Shown here in pieces: positions 11,021 to 21,575 of a DNA stretch of 64,000 nucleotides (the first letter of the stretch is position 1; the number at the start of each line of letters is the position of its first letter). The stretch is taken from positions 21,390,429-21,454,428 of the forward strand of contig OW285187.1 of assembly GCA_935421135.1 (NCBI GenBank). The letters are read 5' to 3'. The position numbers were made by a program, and so were the translations under genes. Origin of the DNA: Bugulina stolonifera (lineage: Eukaryota > Bryozoa > Gymnolaemata > Cheilostomatida > Bugulidae). The notes under the pieces were generated by a model. The model searched no databases. It saw only the letters and a program-made list of their open reading frames with translations, and had not been told where the DNA came from.

Positions 11021-12299
11021 ACTGCCATAAATACCTGTACAATAAAGGAATGCATAGACGGCTCAAATTTTGGCTGTGTATTAGCAGTGATCATAGCAAG
11101 GAAATCTCATCTACATGTGAAAGTAAGCATTTGAGTCAACTCTTCCGGATATGGTGCGGATAACTGATATTTGGCGGAGTACTGTAATCCACCAAAGAAC
11201 AGTTAGATTTCACACATGCAAACCAATCGCTCTTCAACCATTTATAGTAAGATCTACCCGTTTCACTTTCTTAGCAATGTGCCCATCACTGTCATCAGAG
11301 TCGTCAAATTCTTGTTAGTTATTTACATTTTTGTAAATGTTGTACACTGTACTATAAAAATATTCTTCAATACTGTAGTTTTCTGCATTAAAGAATTAAT
11401 TTCAATTGTCTACTTGCGTGAGTCATACACATACTACAAAATGAATGTCACTTAATTACATGTATTTGTTCATGAGTAGATAAGCCTTGCGGAACATGAA
11501 CAGTTCGCCAATTCATCCCTGCAATAATGAAACATGGCACAAATAGAAGTATGTAAACTACCTGATAGAAATTTATAATATCAACATCTTAGAACTTTTT
11601 GATGACTGAAATCTGTTCAGCAGCAACCGTCTAAGAGTGGTGCCATCCTATAAAATTATAAAAACATCATGGAGGATGAAAATTTGTTAAGTGACTGCAG
11701 TCATCCACTGACATTCTTGATAGACCAAAAGGTGGAACTGAGGAAGAGTATTAAAAAGTCTACTATAAAAGATATTTTCACACAAGTCAATGATTTTGGA
11801 GTGATATTTTGAATTTACTTTATGATAGTTTAGTGAAAAATGTTCAATAACTTAGAAGAGATTCTGCTTGGGAGGCTGATGGTGCAGGCATACTAGTCGT
11901 CTCTGATGGTTTCACTGCTTCAGCAAACAAAACAAAATCATTTGAGACATCATTTGCCAATAGTTACATTGGTATCCTTTGTCTGTGTCCAGGCAATGGT
12001 GGATTTCTTGCATTGGCTAGATGGTCGGATAAGACCGGAGAACAATTCCTTCTTCATAAACATTTTTGGAGCAGGGATATATAAAATGTATTCCCACGTC
12101 TAACAATGTACTACATAATTGTTCTCTCCATCATGCTAATGTACTCGCTGAGCTTGCACGCAGTATGTGCCCTATTGATGATTGTCTATGCATGTTTAGC
12201 AGACAAGTCTCCACTTTCACGCTCGACTTTATAATGACGTGGAAGCCATTGTCTGAGATCTCCTTATCCAATAAACTACTTACAAATTCTGTGTTGAAA
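11021..12299. other. No recognisable gene
   Basis: Both strands carry only short, motif-free frames (for example plus 11216-11455 and 12066-12323). Confidence 0.3.
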
Positions 12300-12930
12300 G
12301 GTTCAGGATTTTTCTATATTTGAATGAATAGCTGTACGCACACGCAGTTCGTATGCATAGGAGCCGGTAGCAAACAGGCCTAAGCTGATACAAACAGTTT
12401 CCATCAGCTATTGTCACATAAGGAATATAACCATCAGTCCCCTCTTGCCTAAAAACATTCATGGGACTAACTGTATCTACAAACACAGATACAGATGGTA
12501 TCACTCGCTGTTTTTGACTGGACGCTCTCGGCCGTCAACGGCAGAGGACTAGTGGGAGACGTAGCCACTCCACTGGCCCTCTCTGCTGACTTTTGAGTGG
12601 GAGCCCAGTCTACTACAGTGGCAGAAACTGAACCAGGCTTAATGTTGATTGCTCCGTCCAACGCTTTCGCCAAGTTGTCGGCAGTGAAGCCTCCAGAAAC
12701 AACGTGAGAGGGAATGTCGGACTGCTGACAATCCTACATACCATTTGGGAACCTAAGTTCTCAGATACCGGCCTAGTAGGAGTATTCAAGTCAACAGCCC
12801 AAGTCTCAGATGAAGAATTCAACAACACATTAAACTGTCCTGACAACCTACTGTTTAACCTAGGATCGTCCAAAGACTTGTCAAGATCCAAAGAAGCCAG
12901 TTCATCCCATAACTCACTGTAAGAGTCCAT
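12300..12930 (-). pseudogene. OTU-like protease fragment with frameshifts
   Basis: The minus strand carries, in order, SYSELWDELASLDLDKSL (12930-12613 frame), GFTADNLAKALDGAINI and DWAPTQKSAERASGV (12673-12467 frame), then YIPYVTIADGNCLYQ (12504-12280 frame). After one frame change it continues as ATGSYAYELRVRTAIHSNI. The D-G-N-C-L-[FY] motif with a downstream G-S-x-x-x-x-x-E-[LM]-R-V-R block is the signature of the OTU cysteine-protease fold; D and C of the catalytic Cys loop are present. OTU domains occur in large invertebrate transposon ORFs and in host deubiquitinases. The repeated frame changes point to a decayed mobile-element ORF. The catalytic His region is not visible. Confidence 0.5.
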
Positions 12931-13757
12931 TTTTTCTTTTAAGGTGAGTAGCTTACAATCACAGAGTCTGATTCAGTAATAACCAGTGAATCCGACGAGA
13001 TGCCAAGAGCTTTGCTCAACACAGGGTGTTAGAAAACAGCGTGTGATTGAGTGGGAAATGGTGCTCCGTGTGGCGATTCCTCTATGAGTGCGCCGCTCGA
13101 AGAAGTCCTCATTTCTATAGTCATTGCAAAATCCAGACAATTTCCAGATTTCTTTGCCGTCGGTCCTCCACTCCAGGCCACGCCTTCCTAAAGTGTCGAC
13201 GACCGGCTGTCCCTTCCATTGGGACGTCACTGGCTCTGCTAGGAACGCCATCCATTTGGGTTGGCCGTTCGCTTAGTCACTTCTTGTCTTGGACCTAGAG
13301 GATCTGAGTCCGTTAAGACAGTGATAGACTGGACTGGCTGGGTCCGTTTTCGCATCCGTCCTAACCGCTCGCTGGCCCGTCTATGGGGTTTCTTGGGGTG
13401 AGCTTCGACGCCTTTGTCGCGTTTGCTCCCCGGGGGCCGTCATTCCGCTAACCTGAACAATATTATTCATCCGGGAAGCTTCCAGAGGTGCGCTGCTGGC
13501 TTCTCCGACCTGAACGAAACTGAGGGTTTCTAGCTCAGGTGATCCATTCACCATAGAGGCTCAAACTCCGTTCTTTAAAGTCCAATGCACACATGCGCTG
13601 GCAGGAAGGGCATTCTCGATACTCCATGTTCAACACCTATAAACACTCCATCACAGTGTTCATAGAGGTCAAAATGATCTCCCATTTCCCCTTTCTTCTG
13701 TAGCTCTAAGGATCGAATCGTGCGCCTAACTGATTTATGTGCACTACCAATAGAACG
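12931..13757. other. Less AT-rich stretch without recognisable gene
   Basis: This part is visibly richer in G and C than its surroundings. A 92-codon minus frame (13251-12973) with WKGQPVVDTLGRRGLEWRT has no family I recognise. It may be part of the same decayed element as the OTU fragment. Confidence 0.3.
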
Positions 13758-14530
13758 TTACTCACTCTGGAGGGCTGCAGACAGCTCTGACAGAGCCTCA
13801 AGTGCATCGAGGATGACAGCTAAATTATGTGTAAGTTGAGGAGATTCAAGCGTACTCTGAATTCCACTGTACATTGATCTATGCTTTGGTTGCTGTGCAG
13901 AATCAGATTCCTTGGAGAATTTATGCAGTGCTGCATAGCTTTTCCACACCGCTAACAAACTTGTAGCTTGACGCTACCCACCGTACATCTAGCACCCTGC
14001 CAACCTCGAGGAGCTCACTATGAATAGCAGCAGCACACTGCTCCAACTCCAACCCACAAGTACCAAGGTTCATACCATTGGCCTCTTGCAATTCACAATT
14101 TTCAATGTAATACACATATGGTCTTGTGTTTAGCTATAGCATATGCTGTCTGCATGAGTTTGCCAGTGGTACGAATGTCTCTTTTCTGCAGAGACAGAAA
14201 ATGCTGCGGCAGCCTATTAGCAGCCGCTTCCTCTAGCACTTGAGCTGACTTTTTGTGTGATGCTGAGTTTCGGTGGTCAAATATTTTCCCGCCGCAATGA
14301 CATCTTCTTTCTCTCAAGATCACTACCACTAAAACTAACCCCAGTTGTTGAATGTTGGCTGCCAATATGGACACCAATATTGCTTTATCAGTTTTGAGAA
14401 TACTGACCTTGAGACAAATGCTGCAGAGGTGTCCAACACTGTTTGATGTCAGCCAAGGGTAGTTATCTGTCTTCACAGTCCATTCTTCTGTGTATATAGA
14501 AGGGGTTTGTGATCCTTCTCTCTGTAACAA
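13758..14530 (-). pseudogene. hAT transposase relic (KIAA1586/ZNF862-like lineage)
   Basis: Read on the minus strand, three frames give consecutive parts of one protein. First comes a Cys/His zinc-finger-like start (CHCGGKIFDHRNSASHKKSA) followed by LMQTAYAIAKHKT. Next is ELQEANGMNLGT and VLDVRWVASSYKFV. After another frame change, AVWKSYAALHKFSKES and LAVILDALEALSELSAAL follow. This order (TTF/BED-type finger, TAY-x-[IL]-AK block, L-D-V-R-W-V-A-S-S block) fits domesticated and transposon hAT proteins related to KIAA1586/ZNF862. Frame changes near 14105 and 13940 show it is broken. The dimerisation domain is missing. Confidence 0.65.
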
Positions 14531-15612
14531 GCAAAATAAAAATAAAAAATAAGTAATATAAAAACTAAGAAATTTCCGCTATCTGCAAATGAAGAAATTT
14601 TTATGTGAGAAGCATTAAAAGAAAATCATTGTACTCAGCAAGACTTGAATTTTTTTATTTCACACTTATGGTGGCAGGAACAGTCACCCTGAAATATTAT
14701 GTACTGAATCTAAATTCTATTGTGATGGCCAATAACCAAGATGAAAAAAACCCATTGCACTTTGTAAGACTGTAATTGTTTTTACCGCGGAATCTTCAGG
14801 TAGCACAGCAGCGTCTTCTTGATCATCAGATCTGTAACCAGAAAAAGGATTGTAGGTTACAAAAAAGTAGAACGTTAGCAAATCTTGAATCATCACATCT
14901 TCACAAGACTTAATTTAGTCACAAAGTTTGATAACAACAGAGATTAACAAAAATCAAACTGGAAAAGGTGGTAAAATAATATTATAATTGTTACAATCTT
15001 CGAAGTTTTTTTTAATAATTAATGTGATATATAGTAATAATATAATTTAATACAAAATTATATAAAACAAATGATTCTATGATGAAAGTAAGGATAGAAG
15101 ATATATTGGGTGATAAATAATTATATAATTAAAACAGCAATTAATTTGTAAATAGTTGCAGTAAAATAATCAGTATGATTGTTGCAACAATCATCATCTT
15201 TTTGTGTCGTCCCAACCAAAGAATGTATACCTTTTGAAGAAATTGAAGAGTGTTCTTTTAATCTGAATCTGAACTCATATTGGATGAATCAATAGGTGTC
15301 TTCATGTATTATTATAATTATAAGCGTTTGATTGTTCTGATTGTTATGGAAATAATAAAATTGACATTATCATGAAATCCACACACCAAAATAAAATATA
15401 GTAGTGTATAAAGTAAATTTTCAAATATCACACCCATGTTAAACTAAGTCTTAGCACAAATCCAATCACGTTTATCATCAGCTGATGCATAGTTGTCAAA
15501 GTCAAAATCGTATGGCTCACATGTATAGCACAGCTCAGAATCAAATTTCAAAGTAAAGTTATGCAAAAAATGCAGGATTCAATAATATTAGCTCTGCTGT
15601 GTGTATAGATTT
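14531..15612. other. AT-rich spacer, no gene
   Basis: The stretch has runs of A and T and no frame with recognisable content. It may be the 3' flank or terminal part of the Harbinger element to the right; I could not identify terminal repeats. Confidence 0.3.
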
Positions 15613-15615
15613 AGT

Positions 15616-16775
15616 TTAAATCTTTTTAAGTCTAGGCCACTTATTTTTTAATCGTGCATTGGCGTTTTCAGCAATTATTCTAGCAGAAGACAGCTGGTGG
15701 TTGAAGTGGCTCTGTTGGTAGGTCATGCGTCCAGTGTCAGGATCGGGTTTCATTAGGCCCATAAGCAGAGGGTAAGCACTGTCCCCTTCAAGTAATAAAT
15801 TAAGATAAAGATGTGAATGTGTAACTCTGTTTACAAACAGATAGCGAGAGAAGACAACTTTTTGTTGTGCTCATTATTATCTCTACAGAAAGCATGCCTT
15901 ACCTGTAAGCAGAATAATACTGTGGTCGGTCAATCTCACACAAAAGATAACTTACCAAGCACGTGTTGATTGTGTGCTAGTTGTTCCAGGAGCGCTGGTA
16001 GGTTACTCCTTCGGAACACTCTACCATCATGGTATCCGCCTGGTGAGCCAATGCTATAACGGACAATTTCTTCTTGCGAGTTGACAGTTAGCATGACATT
16101 TGCTGAATATCTCTTCTTCTTGTTGTAATAAATAGGGTCACTGCACACTAGCTCAATTTGAGTGTCATCTGTGCAGCCCACTACTCCTAGAAACCCTGAA
16201 GTTGAAAAAATAATAATCAAATACTGTTGGGAGCACAACAAGTACTTGTAGAATAACTCTATTAATCAACAATCAAAAATTATCTTAAAAAAAAGATCAT
16301 TATAATCATACCAGTTCTGGTGTAGAAGGTGGGGATCTCCTTCTTCGTTGCCTCCTCTGATGTCGGCCATTGAACGATTTGGAGCTCTGGTAGCACCTTT
16401 ATTGCAGCAGTTACTGCATCATGCACTGATGATACAGTCATTCCAAAGTTATATTGGAAGTAGAGATAAATGTCTTACAAAAAGATGTAATAGACAAACC
16501 ACTTGAACCTATAATCTCAATCCTCAAACTTTTTCTACTGACTATAAAGTACTACAACACCAAAAAACGGATAGAGGAACAACCAATATAAGGAGCAACT
16601 CATCAGAATTTGGAACTAACATATCATACTTGCTAGCTATTAATCTATAAGAATCTTCTCTGGCAAAGTACCACAAAGCAGCTAATAGCCGTATAGCAGG
16701 AGACAAAACTTTGCCATTCATGCTACCCACTTCTGGTTCTGGGAACTCCTTTAGAAAGGAGGTGCACATGGACAT
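15616..16775 (-). CDS. PIF/Harbinger transposase, intron-containing, triad present
   Basis: Minus-strand exons join in frame. The part 16630-16775 and leftwards of it has AIRLLAALWYFAREDSYRLI, the helix-turn-helix type block. An exon ending 16312 reads FGMTVSSVHDAVTAAIKVLP and IQWP-like IVQWPTSEE. Exon 16195-15956 reads GFLGVVGCTDDTQIELV and SPGGYHDGRVFRRSNL. Exon 15785-15616 reads GDSAYPLLMGLMKPD and ARIIAENANARLKNKWPRL, then stops. The three acidic residues expected in DDE_Tnp_4 (D in GCTDD, D in GDSAYP, E in IIAEN) are present. The last two junctions keep frame with GT/AG ends. The N-terminal boundary and the junction near 16630-16450 are unresolved, and the Myb-like partner gene of PIF elements is not seen. 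Confidence 0.7.
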
Positions 16776-17202
16776 TTGGTTAAAGAGTTGATGGAAGCCG
16801 TCTGTAAGTACGTTCCATTCTATTACATTATCAGTTAGAGTTCAGGTTGGCTATGGCAGATTAGTGGTTAATAACTCAATAGCCATGTGCAATACTCATG
16901 TGAATGCATCATGACTGCAAGTTAATCACTACTACATCCACACCAGCAGTAATGCAACTAAATGGTATGCAGTTGGCTCCATTGGTTGATACTAATATTG
17001 AGTAAACGAAATAATCATGAAGAACATTGTAGGTTATGCATAAACTCTAACAACCTAACCCTAAACAAATAATTGTTACATAATAAACAACTGGACCAAG
17101 TTAGAATAACAAACAGACATCAAAACAGGAACAGAAAAGCTGAATGCTAACAAAAAAATTCAAAACCGATCAAAAAATTAAATTATTTATGTAACAATAA
17201 TA
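16776..17202. other. Spacer, no gene
   Basis: AT-rich, no frames of interest. It separates the Harbinger transposase from the target-site duplication of the hAT element. Confidence 0.3.
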
Positions 17203-17210
17203 AATGCATG
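17203..17210. repeat. Target-site duplication, left copy (AATGCATG)
   Basis: This 8-bp direct repeat is identical to 20156-20163 and lies immediately outside the terminal inverted repeats. Eight bases is the characteristic duplication length of hAT transposons. Confidence 0.85.
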
Positions 17211-17225
17211 CAGGGGCGTATATTG
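17211..17225. repeat. Terminal inverted repeat, left
   Basis: Fifteen bases, CAGGGGCGTATATTG, starting with CAG as is common for hAT ends. It pairs with 20141-20155. Confidence 0.85.
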
Positions 17226-17279
17226 CTTGAAATTCAACCCACTACTTTTAAACTGATACTACAGATAGGCAGGTTCACA

Positions 17280-17370
17280 GGCAGAGGGCGCGGAGCGCCC
17301 GATGCGTGCGCAGCACGCTGCGGGGAGGGTCCGGGAGGGGCGCTGAAGCGCCCTCCCGGATGCGAAAATT
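17280..17370. repeat. GC-rich hairpin pair inside the hAT element
   Basis: Two strong stem-loops stand next to each other in otherwise AT-rich DNA: GGGCGCGGAGCGCCC (17287-17301) and GGGAGGGGCGCTGAAGCGCC continuing CTCCC (about 17333-17357). Subterminal structured DNA near a transposon end may bind transposase or act as a transcription stop. That role is inference. Confidence 0.6.
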
Positions 17371-17657
17371 TTTTCGGAATGACGAAGCAATAAGGTCCAT
17401 CTCCAGCCATCTGGCACTAAATTTGGCAATAAATTTTATGTTGATTATGGTATCCCAATGTCATCCATTTGCCATCAAATGAATCTGAAGAACCCTATTT
17501 ATCTGAAAATATTCGTAAAACCAATAACATATGCATGTATGTACCGTGTGTATTAATATTTATGTTTATTGGCACGCAAGAAAGATCCAAGCAATGATAC
17601 AAGTGCTGCATAATATATAAAGGTAGACATCCATGTAGATAGTGTATGAAATATTAG

Positions 17658-19800
17658 TTAAAACTTGAACATAAACACAAGTATTTTACATGTACCCCTC
17701 TCACTCAAAAATGGTACAATAATTTTGTTTAACTCAACGTCTTTGTCTCGGTGGATCATTATTGTTGCCAGAGCATTCAACCTGTGTAATAAAATACAAT
17801 AATCACATTAGAGGGTAAAGAAAATAAATACTCTTGATTCTTGCTATTACAGCCTATCTAGAATTTGAAAACTAATAACGTGACGTAATATGAGAATTCA
17901 TATGGTGCAGACAGAAGTCACTGAGCATGTAGCATTACAGAAGACATCATGTGTGATTTTGCTAAAATATATAAATATGCAAACATACCTTTCATGACCC
18001 ATTGTACTCCTCAATTCATTTTTGAGAAATTTCAACCTTGAGAATGATCTCTTTGCTTCACAGCTTGTTATTGGATGACAACTGACGATCTTTAGCATTT
18101 GTGTTACATTGTCCAGACCAATGGTAGATGCCCACTTGACAGAGGTAGATATGTCACAGCACTGGTGTCCATCTCCTAACTTCAAGAAGCTGCAAATAAT
18201 ATTCAATGTCCCTAGTCATCTTAGTTAAGTTACTTGATAAAATGGTTAGATATTTTGGCATTTAATTAGACTTCTATGAGATAGGAAGTCTTCTTTCGTT
18301 TGGGGAAGACTTGACTTGTTTAGTTGAAGTCTAATTAACATTACCATGACAACACTAGATAAAAACACAAAACAGTTTACCAGTGATTTCTCCATGACTT
18401 GAGCTCAGTTTTGAGGGTTATCGTTGATGGCAGGATTTCAGTGTAAGTGGTGAAGCCCTTTTGCACTTCTTCAACCCATCCATCCATGTCATCTTTCCAT
18501 TTGCTAGATATGATGGCATCTGGTAGTATGTTTAGAGTAGATAGAATGGAGGTATTGTTAAACCGCCTATCATACTCAGCCATAGGTAGATCTGAAATGG
18601 TAACAGTGGCCAATAATTTAGATTCAGATTACACTATTGCTGCACCACAACCAGGTTCTTTCCCAAATAAATAGGCCCATAATGCACACACGTATATGTA
18701 ATAAGTTGCATGAATGTGTTAACTGTGGAGAACTATATTAGTATCATTTTCATGTCGCATATATAGCTATATCAAAATAATTTTAGAACTTCTAATAACG
18801 ACTCCAAAGCATGATACGAACTTATACACAAAGTGATACTGTACAAAAGTTACATACCCCGAAAGAGAATGGTAATGGACCTGGCAAAGTAGTCTTCGGG
18901 GGATGTAGAAGGCATGTTGCTTCTGTGGGCTTGCTTTCCACATCGCCTTGGTATAGATGGTGTTAAGTTTAGTTGTTCAGCAAGTTTGACAGCACATCCA
19001 TACCAATTGCTTTCAAATGTCTTTACCTCATCTCTAAAAGATGCCAATTGTTGTCTAGTGCTGGATATGAGGTTTCCAACTGCGGCTATATCTAGACTTT
19101 TTCCTGCAACAAAAATGTTATATAAAAAATATAAATTGTGACCAAGGGCTACTATACTAGAGAAACTAGGCAATTTATTTTTGAAATGAAAGGTCTACAT
19201 CTTCTAAAAAATTAGTATTCGCTTGACAGTATTCATTTCACAAAACTTATTAAATTTTTTTCTGTGCTTCATGCTATCAAATTTATAAAAAAAACTGTAC
19301 CTTGAGTAATAGAAATGGTATTACCACATGCAACATTTGTTAAAGGTAACTTGTTGACCACAAATAAATATATTCTTTTTTTATTATTTATATACAACTT
19401 ATCTTATAGGAGAGAATAAATAAATAGAAATAGAAAAAATTTACCATGCCTTACGTCCACTTTCACTATGTAAAATTTTAGAAAACCCCAATAAATGCAA
19501 AAAATGTAAATGTAAAATTAATTATTAAATTTAAAATTAGTAATAAATGTTTTATTAATATTAAATTATTATTAACCATAATAATTATGGTTAATAATAA
19601 TTTAATATGATAATATTAAAACTATATATATATCATAATTGAAGAAAGGTTTAGTCCAATGATTAATATTTCATATTGCTAGAAAACTTTTGTGTACATG
19701 GGCAACGGCAAACATAACGTGAGCATTACCCAACAACTTACCTTTTAGACACTTTATCAAAAGCATCCACAATAGAAAAACTTCTTTTGGTACCAGACAT
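17658..19800 (-). pseudogene. hAT transposase (ZMYM1/DUF4371-like), shortened
   Basis: Minus-strand exons with GT/AG borders are 19800-19742 (MSGTKRSFSIVDAF start), 19103-18858, 18591-18381, 18189-17990 and 17781-17658. The last four join in frame. They give TFESNWYGCAVKLAEQL, PSIPRRCGKQAHRSN, then DNVTQMLKIVSCHPITSCEA, KRSFSRLKFLKNELRSTMG and NALATIMIHRDKDVEL before the stop. The S-C-E-[AR]-x-R-S-F-S-x-L block and the final M-I-H-R-D block are the hAT dimerisation domain. Exon 1 does not join exon 2 in frame, so an extra exon or a lesion lies between 19103 and 19742. The total of about 280 codons is well below the roughly 600-800 usual for the family; the DUF4371 and catalytic core are largely absent. 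Confidence 0.7.
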
Positions 19801-20140
19801 GGTTTACGTTTGAACACAATTAAAAGACTTTGCAGTAGTTACTATCTTTGGTAGTTATAGAGATACACGCAATATCCGGCTAACCTATTTAGCGCCACTC
19901 TAGTGATAGTGTGCAACATCAAATCTCCGACCTTTACTGCAGCTTTGTAAAGTTCTCGCTCTTGTTGACGTAAGGCACGGTAAATTTTCAGCTAACGGCG
20001 GCGCTAGTGGTGACAAATAAACAATAATATAAGATTGATATTTATTTTATTATTTTTTTCAATTTTTATTCTACCCACGACTATTTTGTATTAACACACG
20101 ACTTTTTTCCAACCCACGGAAAGTCGTGGGTCGTGGATGG

Positions 20141-20155
20141 CAATATACGCCTCTG
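20141..20155. repeat. Terminal inverted repeat, right
   Basis: CAATATACGCCTCTG, the reverse complement of the left end with one mismatch. Confidence 0.85.
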
Positions 20156-20163
20156 AATGCATG
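20156..20163. repeat. Target-site duplication, right copy (AATGCATG)
   Basis: Identical to 17203-17210. It adjoins the right terminal inverted repeat. Confidence 0.85.
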
Positions 20164-20187
20164 CATACAACATATAGCAATATAATT

Positions 20188-20310
20188 CTACATGAAATGA
20201 TTGTTATTATTAAAATAATTAATTTTAATAATAATAATCATTTTATGTAAAAATTTAAACTAATAATAAAAAAATTATTATTAGTTTTATTTTTTAGAAA
20301 TAATAATTTA
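20188..20310. repeat. Two adjoining AT-rich palindromes
   Basis: The sequence from ACATGAAATGATTGTTATTA pairs with its near-perfect complement ending ATCATTTTATGT about 60 bases on. A second palindrome around TAATAATAAAAAAATTATTA follows directly. They may be the ends of a small foldback element or simply AT-rich hairpins. The rest of 20310-21099 holds only short frames without motifs. Confidence 0.45.
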
Positions 20311-21099
20311 ATATATAATTGCCTTTCGTCATACCAAATGAAGAGCGAAACTCTTCTACACCCATCGACATGTATGAAAGAAGCTCTCTACTAGAACGAA
20401 CATTGCATTCTAATGAGTCAACACCAACGTCATCTCTTGGACTAGCTAATAAATCTTGTAAAATAACTTCTTTGCAAACCAGAAATTCTGCAAACGCCTC
20501 CATTTTTCGAAAATGATCAACTACGCATGATCCGCAGACGATTTCCTCTTACTAAAAATATCACTGATTAGGTCTGAACAGCTAACCGCGCCAGTGTTTC
20601 CGGCCTAGGTTTCTCAACTGTTCGCGACCTACAACAAAGAGGGTCTGAAATTTTGAATTATCTCCTCTTTTTTGCGACCCCATCGACCCACCGTCGCGAA
20701 GACATCTAATTTCACCTGGGATAAAATGAAAATGTGTAAAATATTTTTTTCTCATAGCCTGGTACGAAACAATACCATCCCGATAATGCCGCTGTTCATG
20801 GTTCAAGTCTCGCTATTTTTTGCACAAAATCACAAGGAGCCAGGGTTTTTAATATTGTAGCCTTAAACTTTAGAAGGAATCAAATTCGGAAGTAAAAGCT
20901 CACGGCGTGCAATATTTTACCCGCAGTCGCTTGGTGTTTACATTAGGTTTGTTGTCGACAAATTCTGGCCCTTTTGCGTAGGACAGAAATGCATTGGACT
21001 TCCTTAGTGATCGTTAGTGATAGTTTGCAATGGCAAAACGAAAAAATATTAGCTTTGAAAAAACTTCTTACCCCAACGGCCGTTGAGGTCAAAATAAGA

Positions 21100-21575
21100 T
21101 TATTTTTTCTTACCCCAACGCCGTTGGGGCTTCACAACACCACTGACTGTTTCTATGTTCCTGACCCCCACAACCACAAGTGTCGCTGGAGATCCATTCT
21201 CCAGCGTCTGCGTGAAAGCCTCTGCCGCAAGAGTCATCTTATATGCTTCTGGGAGCTCCCCGTGTGCCAGATCGACCAGACGTTTTACCTCACTGGCATA
21301 AGTCTGCAGTGAAGTATGCTGATCCTTATATGAGTCCTTGACGTGCCTCTCTAGGGGACATGCCAAAACGACCCCTAAGGGCTGCTCAGATCCCTGCGGT
21401 GGTGTCCGAGTGTCCCCAGTCCTTGGCTCCTTCTCTGAGAGAATCCCGATGATGTGAAGTAGCCACCTCGTTCCAGCCGTGGTGATGGCCTGGAGCTGCG
21501 GTATGAAAAACTCCACATCAGTGGACCCATCAAAGCATGGGGCCTTGAAAGCCTCTGCTGATGGGCGGGGTTGTT
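21100..21575 (-). pseudogene. Gypsy-like retrotransposon gag remnant
   Basis: The minus frame reads AFKAPCFDGSTDVEFFIPQL, then KDQHTSLQTYASEVKRLVDL, AHGELPEAYKMTLAAEAF and TQTLENGS. A P-x-F-D-G-x-x-[DS]-[VL]-x-x-F-[LI] start followed by a block of the form L-x-x-[FY]-x-x-[ED]-V-x-R-L, L-P-x-x-x-x-x-x-x-A-x-x-[AF]-F matches the central part of Metaviridae-type gag. No zinc knuckle, protease or LTR is visible. The frame ends in a Lys/Arg-rich tail next to a duplicated CTTACCCCAACG word (21069 and 21111). Confidence 0.55.

Larger units (their letters stand above)
17211..20155 (-). mobile_element. hAT DNA transposon with intact termini, 2945 bp
   Basis: The left end reads CAGGGGCGTATATTG and the right end is its reverse complement with one mismatch (CAGAGGCGTATATTG read inward). 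Both are flanked by the identical octamer AATGCATG. The only recognisable protein inside is a minus-strand hAT transposase of ZMYM1-like type. The right end also carries short inverted words around AACCCACG and CGTGGGT (20070-20135). The perfect target duplication and single mismatch in the terminal repeats indicate a fairly recent insertion. The transposase is far shorter than autonomous relatives, so this copy is probably mobilised in trans or is a recent deletion derivative. Confidence 0.85.
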
